From assembly GCA_001898225.1 (NCBI GenBank), contig MKTJ01000041.1, forward strand, positions 21,857 through 85,856: DNA of 64,000 bases. The letters are read 5' to 3'. The DNA is from Chloroflexi bacterium 54-19 (lineage in GTDB: Bacteria > Chloroflexota > Chloroflexia > Chloroheliales > Chloroheliaceae). The notes below the pieces were generated by a model that worked only from the letters and a program-made list of their open reading frames with translations, made no database searches and was not told the DNA's origin. Below, piece by piece: positions 26,073 through 35,095 of this stretch. A program made the position numbers and the translations under genes. The number at the start of each line of letters is the position of its first letter. Positions within the stretch are counted from its first letter, which is position 1.

Positions 26073-27021
26073 AGGCCACTTTCTGTGTTTAAAGAAGTAA
26101 TTTCTGGCAACAAGACTGATCTGGAAGCAAAGTGAAATGTTACCGGTTCAAGGACCAGCAGTTTATTTGGAGGGATTCATCTGTTCAAGAAAAGTGAGAC
26201 CTAGCACCTGACACAGCCGGCAACCCAGGTTCTTCCAAATCTTATACCTGTTACCCGCGTCACCACGTGAAAATACAAAAGGTTCAATGATTGATTATTC
26301 AATATATAAATATAAGCTTGGTGGCTACTTTCAGCTATTCTTTAGAAACCGCCTCTTCTCTGAATAATGGCAACCTCCTGTTCCAACCGCTGTACGTGGG
26401 CTATAATTCACAGCTCTCCTTCCTGATACTAATCCTACCCTTGGGTTTCGCTGCTGCCACAAGCGGTGTGAGTACGCCAGTTGCAGGCGAACTTGCCATT
26501 ATTATTGGTCCGACGCTTAATATGACTTCTATTCATGGTAGTATTCATGGTAGAAACCTTTAACTCCCTATTTGCAGGGTACCTACCTACCTACCTACCT
26601 ACTGTACCCGTCACAGCCGGAAGTTGGTGGTCATTTTTATTTTCCGGTGGCCCTGTTGCTCCCTTAAAAGTCCTTAGCTCATAAGCCGGCAAGCCCAGAC
26701 GCTAAGGCTGACCCTACTCGCAAGTAAGGTCGAAATGATAGCAGTCAGCGGTACTCCAGTCAGACCGGTGGAATAGAGAGACCTTGGCTTATGGTACGAT
26801 CAAGAGCTAGGGATAGCAGGATACGGGTACAGGTAGGGAGGAAATGGGGTAAAAGGAGCGTCTTCCCAGAAGCAGCGATGCTTGCACGGATTCAGGATGG
26901 CGTTATGAGGAGGGGACAATTCACCTTATAATTTTATACCAGGAATATTCCTAATAGTCGTGGTTATCTTTGCACCAGAAAGCATTTTAGAAAATAACAA
27001 ATTAGTTATTGTAAAGGCATA
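26073..27021. other. Gene-poor stretch upstream of the replicon core
   Basis: No convincing gene. A 90-codon + strand frame at 26291-26563 has odd composition and no ribosome-binding site. The stretch contains a short tetranucleotide repeat (26580-26602), a perfect 12-base palindrome AGGAATATTCCT at 26941-26952 that matches the palindromes of the origin region, and a G/A-rich segment at about 26690-26930 of unknown nature. Confidence 0.4.
26580..26602. repeat. Tetranucleotide tandem repeat (ACCT)x5
   Basis: Five and a half perfect ACCT units in a non-coding area. It could vary in copy number between strains. Confidence 0.8.
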
Positions 27022-27061
27022 AAAGAAAAAAAAGATAAATGGGTTGTTAAATCCCAACCCC
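27022..27061 (-). terminator. Rho-independent terminator after the antirepressor gene
   Basis: On the minus strand GGGTTG (27060-27055) pairs with CAACCC (27046-27041) around a short loop, followed by a U-rich tail (the + strand run of A at 27020-27037). It lies about 45 bases past the antirepressor stop at 27107. Confidence 0.75.
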
Positions 27062-27106
27062 TGGTTTACCAACTATTTACTCAAATCACTACCAATTCAC
27101 AAATAC

Positions 27107-27919
27107 TCATTTTAATTCCTTCTGCCGCCAATCCTCCAGAAACTTCAGCACCGTACTGAACTGGTCCACCCGGATATTTTTATAGGAGCTAACCCCAAAA
27201 CGGCGGTAGATTTCCTGGAAAACGGACTGGTAATGGTTCTTCGATTTGTCTTGAGTCGTCAGGTATTCGGCCAGGGCTTTGACGGCCTGGCTTATTTCAG
27301 AAGCCTGATCATCCGTTATGCGGGCGGACGGAGTAATTTTCTTTTCGACGTTTGTTAATCGTTGGTCAAGGACCTTCACCAGAACGGCTGCCTGGTCGAG
27401 GCGGGAGTGGGCCCGATTAACACTTCGTTCTAGCTCCATCTGTTGTTCGGCCATCTGGGCTATAGCTAGCCCCATTTCCCGAATCTGGACCAGGGCCGCG
27501 CTGGGAGCCGGGACCGGTTCTTCTACTGTAGCTTCATTTTGAAAATAATTTGAAAGCACTTTGTAACAATCCCGCTGATAACGGATGACCTTGTCTTTTA
27601 GTTCAGGCTTAACTCTGGTAGCATTGACCCCAAACAACCAGCCATTAAGATATTCCAGGGGCAGGCAGATAGTTTCTCGCGGGCCTTGAACCGTGTTTAT
27701 AATAACCACGGTTTGGATTTCGGACAGAACCGGATCGCGTTTGATACGCTGCAACTGGGATGACCAGTTGAGTTCCAGGTAGTCACACAGCGGCCGGAGG
27801 GGAACATAGATAGTTTCCCGACCAGTAGTCTCTTCGACCAGAGCAGCGGTAATGTCATCCCCATAAAAATCTACCTGGCGTTCCTCAACCGGGATTAAAG
27901 CTGCGGTTTCTTCGCTCAT
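27107..27919 (-). CDS. Phage-type antirepressor (P22_AR_N + ORF6C-like)
   Basis: A 270-residue protein. Residues 10-120 match the P22_AR_N antirepressor domain (VDFYGDDITAALVEE, YVPLRPLCDYLELNWSSQLQ, then CLPLEYLNGWLFGVN). A coiled-coil middle (residues 140-195) leads to an ORF6C-like C-terminus (FQEIYRRFGVSSYKNIRVDQ). This family is usual in phages, where it counters the repressor. It is also frequent on Chloroflexota plasmids beside partition genes. It is downstream of parA-parB on the same strand and ends at a clear terminator. On this replicon it may modulate copy number or partition, which is inference. Confidence 0.8.
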   Translation of the reverse strand: MSEETAALIPVEERQVDFYGDDITAALVEETTGRETIYVPLRPLCDYLELNWSSQLQRIKRDPVLSEIQTVVIINTVQGPRETICLPLEYLNGWLFGVNATRVKPELKDKVIRYQRDCYKVLSNYFQNEATVEEPVPAPSAALVQIREMGLAIAQMAEQQMELERSVNRAHSRLDQAAVLVKVLDQRLTNVEKKITPSARITDDQASEISQAVKALAEYLTTQDKSKNHYQSVFQEIYRRFGVSSYKNIRVDQFSTVLKFLEDWRQKELK

Positions 27920-28415
27920 AATCTTTTATTCCTCGTCAGTTAAATTAATAGATCGAGGCCGCCTGGCCAAAATATACGGCACCCCTTTCGGGGTCGCACT
28001 CGCCTTCACTGAACCTCATCTGGCAACTTAATATAGGGCTACAAGACCCGTATTCCCTGAACCCTACCACAACAAACTCTAGAATTTATCGGTACCATCC
28101 CCAGGCGTTTTAATCGACAAATTCTTGAAATTGCTAGAACTAACCCGCTCTTCTACTACTCTTACCAGAATTCTTAGAACTGTCTCTAGTCCACTTCTGT
28201 CCGGGCTCCTCAGTACCAGCTTTTTGTTATGTAAAGTAGCTTGGCAGAACTCAGATCTAGTTTTTCGGGCCACCGAGCTGTGGGAGGATATTCCAATTTT
28301 TGCCGCCCGGCTGATAAAGCTTATAATAAAGCGCTTAAAAACCGGTCCGGATTGTAGCCTCTAAAAAACTTCCTGGCAAAACGAACTGAACCACTTAGAC
28401 GCCCCTGGCGCCCGT
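27920..28415. other. Spacer between parB and the antirepressor gene
   Basis: About 500 bases holding at most the small frame at 28079-28273. A short GC hairpin (ACCCCTTTCGGGGT) lies at 27982-27995. The region could carry a partition site, but no repeated motif was found in it. Confidence 0.4.
28079..28273 (-). CDS. Hypothetical small basic protein
   Basis: A 64-codon frame starting at GTG (MARKTRSEFC), with a helical middle (SGLETVLRILVRVVEERVSS) and a short polar end. Codon use looks gene-like, but no ribosome-binding site is obvious and no family is recognised. It would lie between parB and the antirepressor gene on the same strand. It may be non-coding. Confidence 0.3.
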   Translation of the reverse strand: MARKTRSEFCQATLHNKKLVLRSPDRSGLETVLRILVRVVEERVSSSNFKNLSIKTPGDGTDKF

Positions 28416-29510
28416 TTACCCGGTGGCCCAAAGTTTCGCTAATCTTTCGCTCAACTCTTTTATTTGAGCTTTTTCAGCTCTGTTTGGCGCAGCTCCTGCT
28501 TCCTTCGAAATGCTCAAGCCTTCTAACTCACTTAAAACCTTACTCATCTTTTTAAGATTAGTTTTATACAGGCTTCTATAATCAGGGGTATTTGCAGCCA
28601 TTGTCCCGGCACCCTGCCCCGACTCCGGTTCCCCCTGATAATCCCTATTGTTACGTTTTTCACTATCAGTATACTGTAGACCATTTGTGAAACTTGTAAC
28701 AATGGTTGGTGTGTCATCTGAATGAGCCTGTGAGTAGGCTGGATCAACAATCTCGCTAGTTCCACTCTTAAGGCGGGCCTGAAGCTGTTCGCGGGTCAGG
28801 GAACCGGCCAAAACTTCATTTATAAAGGAGGCGCGCTGTGAGGGATCTTTAGCCTGGGAAAGTAGCCGGATATGGCCGAGCGTTTCCGGTTTTTGCCGGA
28901 CCATTTCCTTTATATCCGCTGGTGCATTATAGAGGGCCAGGCGAAGCTTTATCCACCCCTCCCCCTTACCCACAATTTTTGATATTTCAGCGGCGGAAAG
29001 ATTTTGCTCGATATTGAGATGCCCGATCACATTCGCCTCCCCCAGCGGAGTGAGATCCTCACGAGCAAAGTTTTCGCTCGCCATGATACGGGCCATCTGG
29101 GTATCACTAAGGTCGATAATCTTGACCGGCAGGGAGGTTATCCCGGCCTGACGAGCCGCCTCCTTACGGCGGTGCCCAAAAGCCAGTTCATACTGCTCCT
29201 GCAAACCCCGTTTGCGCCGGGCCAGGAGAGCGCCATAGAAACCATTTTGCCGGATGGAACTGACCAGTTCGGCCATGGCATTTTCGTCGTAAGATGGCCG
29301 GGCCAGTTTCTGAAAAGGATTATCCGTTAACTGCGTTAGGGCCACCTCTCGAATAGGAGTACTGCTGGCTTCCTTTTCGAGTTGCTCCCGCAAGCTCTCT
29401 CCGAAAGGCTGGTTCACCGCACCTGCATTATCAGGCCTGGCACCACCGAAGACCACCTCCCGACTGGTAAGGCGATTCATTGCCCCTGAAAAATCTTTTT
29501 TTGGACTCAT
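28416..29510 (-). CDS. parB: ParB family partition protein
   Basis: A 364-residue ParB. Residues ~60-150 are the ParB N-terminal CTP-binding domain (LTDNPFQ, IRQNGFYGALLARR, then AFGHRRKEAARQAG, the GxRRxxA box, and ENFAREDLTP). Residues ~155-230 carry the HTH (SAAEISKIVGKGEGWIKLRLAL) that binds parS. The C-terminal 80 residues after a polar linker should dimerise. ParB spreads on DNA from parS and stimulates ParA. parA is upstream on the same strand, 204 bases away. The start is supported by GGGAGAG about 12 bases upstream. The spacer between parA and parB is longer than usual and contains no gene. Confidence 0.92.
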   Translation of the reverse strand: MSPKKDFSGAMNRLTSREVVFGGARPDNAGAVNQPFGESLREQLEKEASSTPIREVALTQLTDNPFQKLARPSYDENAMAELVSSIRQNGFYGALLARRKRGLQEQYELAFGHRRKEAARQAGITSLPVKIIDLSDTQMARIMASENFAREDLTPLGEANVIGHLNIEQNLSAAEISKIVGKGEGWIKLRLALYNAPADIKEMVRQKPETLGHIRLLSQAKDPSQRASFINEVLAGSLTREQLQARLKSGTSEIVDPAYSQAHSDDTPTIVTSFTNGLQYTDSEKRNNRDYQGEPESGQGAGTMAANTPDYRSLYKTNLKKMSKVLSELEGLSISKEAGAAPNRAEKAQIKELSERLAKLWATG

Positions 29511-29714
29511 TGCATTCTATCTCTCCCGCTATCGCTCTGCTATAGCCACTGCAATCTCCTGCCCACCCCTCGGTTGCCAGGTAAGGGGAGGATAAAGCTG
29601 TTCCCGCAGTCCCTGGGTCAAGGGGCTGTTTCTTGCCTGAGTCTAAGAAATAGACTTTGAGGTTCAGAACCAAAGACCCCCAAAAAGAGGGAGCCAGTTC
29701 CGAGACTGCTTATT

Positions 29715-30761
29715 TTAAGAAGTGACAAAACTGGGTAGACCCATTTTAAGAGCGATTTCGTCGGCCAGCTCCTGGTAGTCCTGGGCCACCCCGCTGTCAC
29801 TGGCGTATAAGGGCAGCGGCATAGCCATGGCCGCCGACTCTCTGGCGACGGTCGAACGGCGCACCTCGGCTTTTAGAAGGTAGTCGCCATACCGGCCCTG
29901 AGCAACCTCCCGGACATTTTGCATGATGCGGGTCCGGTCGACCATTGTTAAAAACAGGCCCAGGAACTGATTGTTACAGTTATAATAATTGGCATTTTTG
30001 CGGGCTACGGCAAGGAGCGCCTTGACCGAACGCAGCGCCCAGGGTCCATCCACCGGTACCAGGAAGTAATCGGAAGCCGCCAGCACGTTTACCGAAAACT
30101 TGCCAAGGTTTGGTGGGCTATCCATAATAATCAGGTCATAAAGCTGGCGGGCCTTCTTGAGGGCCAGGGCCAGTCTTAAATCACTACCGGCTTTGCCGGG
30201 TAAAATCATTTCAACCTCGGCCAGTTCAACCGAGGCCGGAATAAGATCTACTCCCTTAAAAGCGGTCGGCATAGCTACCTCTACCGCGGTAGACCGCTCC
30301 ATGTAAAGGTCCGAGACAGTTCCGCTTATAAGTTCGTCGCCGTTCTCATCGGTGTCCAGACAATCCACGCCAAGCTGTAAACTGACATTTCCCTGCGGGT
30401 CCGAGTCAACCACCAGCACTTTAAAGCCGCGCTCGGCAAAAAGGGCCGCCAGGGCCGCCGCTGTACTGCTCTTGCCCACCCCACCTTTCTGATTGCACAG
30501 ACCAAGCGTGATCCCAAAAGGCTTTTTCTCAGCTATACCGCTCCCGGCCCCGGCATTTTCCGTCTCCTGAAAAGAATTACCATCCCGGTTAGAGCGAGAC
30601 TTGAATTCAGACAGGTAATGTTTGAAATCGGACCCGGTGTCGTCTATCATTCGGATGCCACCCGCTTTTTCCGCTCGTAAGAGACCGCGCGAGATTGCGG
30701 CTCTCAAGGTAGCCGCAGGAATAAAATACTCCTGCTCAATTTCCTTCAAGGTTTTACGCAT
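29715..30761 (-). CDS. parA: ParA family partition ATPase with N-terminal HTH
   Basis: A 348-residue protein. The first ~55 residues are a MerR/excisionase-like helix-turn-helix (EIEQEYFIPAATLRAAISRG), as in type Ia plasmid ParA proteins that repress their own operon. The deviant Walker A is NQKGGVGKSS; Walker A' is VDSDPQGN and Walker B is LIIMDSPPN. ParA forms ATP-dependent gradients on the nucleoid that move ParB-bound DNA. The ATG at 30761 with GGA upstream is preferred over a TTG nine codons earlier. Upstream are paired inverted repeats (30905-30947) that are good operator candidates and a perfect DnaA box. Confidence 0.93.
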   Translation of the reverse strand: MRKTLKEIEQEYFIPAATLRAAISRGLLRAEKAGGIRMIDDTGSDFKHYLSEFKSRSNRDGNSFQETENAGAGSGIAEKKPFGITLGLCNQKGGVGKSSTAAALAALFAERGFKVLVVDSDPQGNVSLQLGVDCLDTDENGDELISGTVSDLYMERSTAVEVAMPTAFKGVDLIPASVELAEVEMILPGKAGSDLRLALALKKARQLYDLIIMDSPPNLGKFSVNVLAASDYFLVPVDGPWALRSVKALLAVARKNANYYNCNNQFLGLFLTMVDRTRIMQNVREVAQGRYGDYLLKAEVRRSTVARESAAMAMPLPLYASDSGVAQDYQELADEIALKMGLPSFVTS

Positions 30762-30857
30762 TTTGTTATTTCCAGCACTTTGGTTCAAGATTATGTGACG
30801 TTCTTATTACAATTCTAGCAACACAATCGTTACAAGTCAATATGTTTGGACCTCTAC

Positions 30858-30866
30858 TTATCCACA
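30858..30866 (+). promoter_or_regulatory. Perfect DnaA box upstream of parA
   Basis: TTATCCACA, an exact match to the strongest DnaA-box consensus, about 100 bases upstream of parA. Alone it may be chance, but further DnaA-box-like sites lie before rep. Confidence 0.55.
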
Positions 30867-30904
30867 GAAATAGTTCACGGTGTAAAACACTTCGTTAGAT
30901 AATT

Positions 30905-30947
30905 CACAATCAGTCTACTGTAGCCTGATTGTGGAAAATTTCACAAT
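30905..30947. promoter_or_regulatory. Inverted-repeat operator or partition site upstream of parA
   Basis: CACAATCAG (30905-30913) and CTGATTGTG (30925-30933) are perfect 9-base arms 11 bases apart. The right arm also joins a second, near-perfect palindrome, ATTGTGGAAAATTTCACAAT (30928-30947). Two nested dyads before a ParA with its own HTH suggest an autoregulatory operator or the ParB site. Confidence 0.6.
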
Positions 30948-30977
30948 TGGGTTGTCTTAACCCGAAATGATTTTATA

Positions 30978-30985
30978 AAGAAATA
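30978..30985. repeat. Left target-site duplication of the IS66 element
   Basis: AAGAAATA, identical to 32504-32511. Confidence 0.88.
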
Positions 30986-32503
30986 GTAACTATTCAGCCA
31001 GCCTGAATTGACTGAACTGCTAAACTATAGAACTATGACATCTGAGCAAGAAATAGAGCAGCTAAAAAGTGAAAATGCCCTGCTTCGAGAGCAAGTGGCC
31101 TCCCAAGCTGCTTTGATTGCTCAGTTAATCGAGCGCATTCAAGCTCTCGAGGAGCGCCTTTCGCAGGATAGTCATAATTCTTCTAAACCACCTTCCTCGG
31201 ATGGCTTTGTCCGCCCACCCAAAAAGCGAAGCCTGCGCAAAGCCAGTGGTAAGAAAGCTGGTGGGCAAACAGGTCACCCCGGTCAGGCACTGCGCCAGGT
31301 CGAAAAGCCTGATGAAATCATTACTTACTTGCCCGATCAGTGCCAAAAGTGCCACTCCGACTTAAGTGAGCTAACACCGCTGGCTCAATACGAACCACGC
31401 CAAGTCTTTGAGTTACCCGCCCCTTACCGCCTGGAAGTAGTCGAACATCGGGCCTACTCTCGAAGGTGTCCGAGTTGTCAAACTCACACTCAAGCCAATT
31501 TCCCCCAACAACTAACCAATTGGGTGCAGTATGGACCAGGCATTAAGGCGCTCGCCACCTACCTGGTTAACTACCAACTCTTGCCGTATGGCCGGGCCAG
31601 CGAGTTACTCAATGACCTTTACTCGGCCCAGATTTCGCCTGGCACGCTGGCGATGTGGGTGGCCGAGTGCGCTGAGCAGCTAGCTGAAAGCGAAACCGCT
31701 ATAAAAACAGCTATCAGCGGGGCCACCGTCTTACACTGTGACGAAACTGGCCTTTATGTTGAAGGTAAGCGGCAATGGCTCCATGTTGGCTCTACTTCAA
31801 AGCTGACTTACTATGCTGCTCATCCCAAACGAGGTAAAGCAGCCACCACGGATATTGATGTTTTACCCCACTTCAAAGGCGTAGCCGTTCACGATGGTTA
31901 TGCCAGCTACCAATCTTACGATGGCTGTGAACACGCCTTGTGCAACGCCCATCACTTGCGAGAATTAACCTTTATCCACGAGCAATTCGCTCAGGACTGG
32001 GCCGGTCAATTCAAGAAGCTTTTAACCGACCTCAAAGCTGAAGTAGAAGCGGCCAAAGCCGCTGATCAAACTTCATTAAGTAAAGAGCGGTTAGCCGAGT
32101 ATGAGCAGCGTTACCAAACGCTCCTCGAAGTAGGGCTGGCAGCTAATCCGCCCCCTTCCCCGTCACCGCCACTTGTTCATCCAGCCAAGCGCGGGCGGGT
32201 CAAACAGAGTAAGGCTAAGAATTTGTTAGACCGGTTGGATAAACACCGTCGGCAGGTCTTAAGATTTGCCTACCGCTTTGAAGTGCCTTTTGATAACAAC
32301 CAGGCCGAACGCGATATTCGAATGGTTAAGGTGCAGCAAAAGGTGTCAGGTTGTTTTCGCACTACGAATGGAGCTGCCTATTTTTGTCGAATAAGAGGCT
32401 ACCTTTCTTCAATGCGAAAGCAAGGTGAAAACCTGTTAGTTGCTCTTTTTGAAGCTTTTCTTGGCAAACCTTCTTTACCGCCTTCTTTGACCTGAATAGT
32501 TAC
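30986..32503 (+). mobile_element. IS66-family element (single-gene type)
   Basis: A 1518-base element with 12-base perfect inverted ends, GTAACTATTCAG at 30986-30997 and its complement at 32492-32503, flanked by an 8-base duplication AAGAAATA. It carries only the large transposase gene (tnpC type) and no tnpA/tnpB, like the ISBst12 subgroup. It separates parA from the region upstream of rep. Confidence 0.9.
31035..32495 (+). CDS. IS66-family transposase (TnpC)
   Basis: A 486-residue transposase. The N-terminal coiled coil (EQLKSENALLREQVASQAAL) and the SKPPSSDGF box are typical, followed by the zinc-binding region (CQKCHSDL, CPSC). The DDE core has HCDETGLYVEGK, then VHDGYASYQSY with CNAHHLREL, and DNNQAERDIRMVK carrying the Glu. 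The ATG at 31035 (MTSEQEIEQ) is chosen over a TTG nine codons upstream. The stop lies inside the right inverted repeat. Frame and catalytic residues are intact. Confidence 0.93.
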   Translation: MTSEQEIEQLKSENALLREQVASQAALIAQLIERIQALEERLSQDSHNSSKPPSSDGFVRPPKKRSLRKASGKKAGGQTGHPGQALRQVEKPDEIITYLPDQCQKCHSDLSELTPLAQYEPRQVFELPAPYRLEVVEHRAYSRRCPSCQTHTQANFPQQLTNWVQYGPGIKALATYLVNYQLLPYGRASELLNDLYSAQISPGTLAMWVAECAEQLAESETAIKTAISGATVLHCDETGLYVEGKRQWLHVGSTSKLTYYAAHPKRGKAATTDIDVLPHFKGVAVHDGYASYQSYDGCEHALCNAHHLRELTFIHEQFAQDWAGQFKKLLTDLKAEVEAAKAADQTSLSKERLAEYEQRYQTLLEVGLAANPPPSPSPPLVHPAKRGRVKQSKAKNLLDRLDKHRRQVLRFAYRFEVPFDNNQAERDIRMVKVQQKVSGCFRTTNGAAYFCRIRGYLSSMRKQGENLLVALFEAFLGKPSLPPSLT

Positions 32504-32511
32504 AAGAAATA
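32504..32511. repeat. Right target-site duplication of the IS66 element
   Basis: AAGAAATA, the second copy of 30978-30985. Confidence 0.88.
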
Positions 32512-32977
32512 GAAGGGAGGCCAGAACAAATTAAGAGAAAATCATGAGAAAGCTGGGATAAACCCAGGAGTAAGTCAAGAAAAAGTCAGAGAGATAACTC
32601 CCTTTACCCCAGGTTGCGACAAAGCCTGCCCTCGCCCAGTATAAAAGGGTTAAAATACCAGACGTGGGGAAGGGAGTTTTAGAGGCTGGCAAATTAACGA
32701 TTTTACCCAAAAGCAAAAGCCCTGAAAACCCCTGATAATAAGGTTAACTGCAAGGAACAGGGAAAAGGGGATAGGGGATGCTAGTAAAGTGTACCAGATA
32801 ACGTTCGCAGGGATAAATGAAATGGTCTGGTTAGCAAGCCGGTTTATAAAAGTATGTAAGAAGTTTAGTTGCTGCATAACTTGAGAAAGGTGGAAGAGCT
32901 AAAAGAGACACCCAGGCTCACTCTGGCTGAAGTAAATTAGCAGGTAAGACACAAAGATCAGAAATATGTGGTTAAAG

Positions 32978-32993
32978 CTTTTCACGTGGAACA
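32978..32993. promoter_or_regulatory. parS-like site
   Basis: CTTTTCACGTGGAACA matches 14 of 16 positions of the universal chromosomal parS (TGTTTCACGTGNAACA, counting N as a match); only the first two bases differ. It lies about 2.2 kb from parA (about 0.7 kb without the IS66 element) and 0.26 kb before rep. Confidence 0.5.
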
Positions 32994-33075
32994 TTTTAAA
33001 GTTCCCGTTCAATCGAAGCGCTGCCCTGGTCTGGTCCAAATTCAAAGCACGAAAAGCCTGAAGAAAGTGCCGGAA

Positions 33076-33105
33076 ATATCCACACATTCCAAAGGTTGTG
33101 TATAA
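33076..33105. promoter_or_regulatory. Pair of DnaA-box-like sites before rep
   Basis: ATATCCACA (33076-33084, one mismatch to TTATCCACA) and TGTGTATAA (33097-33105, exact complement of the consensus TTATACACA) face each other about 150 bases before the rep start. Confidence 0.45.
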
Positions 33106-33255
33106 CCTGAGTGTTCTTGAGAGACTTAAGGAATTGCTTTATTTGGCCGAGTTTGTTAGAGTCGGACCTAAAGAAAAATAAGTTTAACCTTTGATCACAC
33201 CAGCCACGACCCACTAATCAGGTCATCAAAAGTAGCAAGCCCAGGAGCTTATCCT

Positions 33256-35016
33256 ATGCCTTCAAATATCAATAATAGAAAAACTGGGCGCCCTCGATTC
33301 GATAGCAAAGTCCGGGTGGGCCGGTCCGCCGATATTGTCATCTTGAGCGCGGAAGCGCGCAACCGCCTGCTGGCAGGGATTGCCGGAATTAAAGAGCTAA
33401 TCGGTTCAAACGAACCAAAAACGCTGGTAAACGACTCTGCAGTTAGAGAACTCGTTTTTGAGTATTACCAGGATGCCCTGGTGCTGTTAAAAGAACCCCA
33501 CAATGCCGAGTACGTCGACGACCTGATGTATTTCTTTGAGCTGGTACTCTGGATGGGCGGCAAACAGGCCAACCTTACCAACGCTCAGATAGAAAAGAAT
33601 ATGCCTGACAACCTTGAGGGCTTTATAAAAGCCATCGAGGAAGTAGAAGGTTTTGAAGAGCTCTTTGAAACCGAGAAGGAAAGCCACGACCGGCTGGAAA
33701 AGGCAGAAAATGTTAATTTGCATACAATGGCTTCCCTCATCTACCAGGTAGCTCGCGAGGCCGTCAGCAAAAATACTTTCCAGCATATCGATGGGACTTT
33801 GTTCCCGACCTACCCCTTTCAAAAAGGAAATGCCAGTGGCGAAATCCAGTTAAGGCCAATCAGCATGGACGACCTGGACCAGCTGCTACTACCGCAAGAA
33901 AAGGTCGAGGAATTCGTCACCAAAATGTGGCAGCAACGGGAGGAACTCTCCGACCTGGATGCCGATGTCCTGGACGTGCTGTGCCATATCTGGCTGGAGC
34001 AGGTTAATACCCCTAACGACTGGGCCTACGCGGACGTCGATAAACTGGCCTCGCTCAGGGGTATAAAAAAGCAGATCAGGAGCGATGGCAAGGAAGGTAG
34101 TTACCCCAAAAAAGCCCGGACTTCTCTCCTTAGGGCTCTCACCCATATCCAAAACCTCTGGTTAAATGTGGGCCAGATGGAAATCTATGAAGGTGACAAA
34201 GAAAGCGGGCGGCGGCGCAAGACCATCAAAAAAGATGTTCAAAGCCGGGCTTTTATAATCTCGGACCGGGTCGGACAGCTCCGTATAGATGGCTTTATGG
34301 ATGTGCAGAGCTTCCGTTTCCAGCCTGGAGTACTCTTTGGGACCTATCTGTTTGGACCGGGCCGCCAGACAGCGCTCCTTTCAGCCCAGGCTATCCAGTA
34401 TGACCCCTACCGGCAGAAATGGGAGAAACGGCTGGCCCGCTATCTGAGCTGGCAGTGGCGCGTCCAGGCCCGGCGCAGCGACTATATGCGGCCTTACCGG
34501 GTCGGTACGCTCCTGGATGCAGTCGGCACCGAGGACTACAAAAACCGGCCGGACCGTATTCGAGAACGTCTGGAAAAAACCCTGGACGTACTGGAGCAGG
34601 ATGCGGTTATCTCGCGCTGGCAGTATGATCGCTGGGACGAGAATGACGCCGAGCAACAAAACTGGTTCGAAATCTGGAGGAAAGCCACCATCCTGATCGA
34701 GCCGCCCGAATCTATAATGGCCTGGTATAAGTCGATTGAGAAGCCGCAACGGGGTGAACACGAAGCCCGTCTACCAGAACGTACCCCTTCCTTCGAATTG
34801 GGCGCGAGCAGTCTCGAACCGGAGGACCTGGCCCGGATGATTAAAGACCATCGCAAAAAAATGGGCCTCTCCCAGATAGAAGCGGCAGAAGCGCTCGAAG
34901 TGGCCCAGAGTTACTTCAGTAAGCTCGAACGCGGTGTAGCCAAGGCGTCACCGGAAATAATCGAAAGGATCGCTAACTGGATTAAACAAACCCTAACCGA
35001 TTCTGACCTGAGCTGA
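33256..35016 (+). CDS. Putative plasmid replication initiator with C-terminal XRE-type HTH
   Basis: A 586-residue basic protein. Its middle part (DVLDVLCHIWLEQ, DVDKLASLRGIKKQIR, YPKKARTSLLRALTHIQNLW) resembles the winged-helix layout of Rep proteins of Chloroflexota and cyanobacterial plasmids. The last 70 residues form a clear XRE HTH (LARMIKDHRKKMGLSQIEAA, then ALEVAQSYFSKLERG). AGGAG lies 8 bases before the ATG. An array of iteron-like repeats starts about 80 bases after its stop and DnaA-box-like sites lie before it, which supports an initiator role. Partition genes are 3 kb upstream. The family is not certain; a large transcriptional regulator is the alternative. Confidence 0.6.
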   Translation: MPSNINNRKTGRPRFDSKVRVGRSADIVILSAEARNRLLAGIAGIKELIGSNEPKTLVNDSAVRELVFEYYQDALVLLKEPHNAEYVDDLMYFFELVLWMGGKQANLTNAQIEKNMPDNLEGFIKAIEEVEGFEELFETEKESHDRLEKAENVNLHTMASLIYQVAREAVSKNTFQHIDGTLFPTYPFQKGNASGEIQLRPISMDDLDQLLLPQEKVEEFVTKMWQQREELSDLDADVLDVLCHIWLEQVNTPNDWAYADVDKLASLRGIKKQIRSDGKEGSYPKKARTSLLRALTHIQNLWLNVGQMEIYEGDKESGRRRKTIKKDVQSRAFIISDRVGQLRIDGFMDVQSFRFQPGVLFGTYLFGPGRQTALLSAQAIQYDPYRQKWEKRLARYLSWQWRVQARRSDYMRPYRVGTLLDAVGTEDYKNRPDRIRERLEKTLDVLEQDAVISRWQYDRWDENDAEQQNWFEIWRKATILIEPPESIMAWYKSIEKPQRGEHEARLPERTPSFELGASSLEPEDLARMIKDHRKKMGLSQIEAAEALEVAQSYFSKLERGVAKASPEIIERIANWIKQTLTDSDLS

Positions 35017-35095
35017 AGTGACCTGACCTGATTCAACCACTACGTTAAACCGTTAAATCGTTCTCCCGGACTACCTACCCGTTACAAAGATTTGC

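Larger units (their letters stand above)
32512..33255. other. Region upstream of rep, without genes
   Basis: Several short minus-strand frames here are Phe/Leu-rich and look accidental. The region holds a parS-like site (32978-32993) and two DnaA-box-like sites (33076-33105), so it is probably regulatory and part of the replication or partition control region. Confidence 0.5.

Noticed and set aside
26261..26280. CACGTG core resembling parS
   Set aside because: Flanks fit poorly (about 9 of 15 positions), much weaker than the site at 32978-32993.
26291..26563. 90-codon + strand frame
   Set aside because: No ribosome-binding site, composition unlike neighbours, no recognisable domain, located among IS debris.
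26640..26935. G/A-rich segment reminiscent of a structured RNA or group II intron piece
   Set aside because: No intron boundary, domain V hairpin or maturase could be found.
29431..29673. 80-codon minus-strand frame between parA and parB
   Set aside because: Overlaps the parB start in another frame and has no recognisable domain.
32531..33214. Several short minus-strand frames upstream of rep
   Set aside because: Overlapping, low-complexity and lacking start signals; they cover the parS-like and DnaA-box-like sites.
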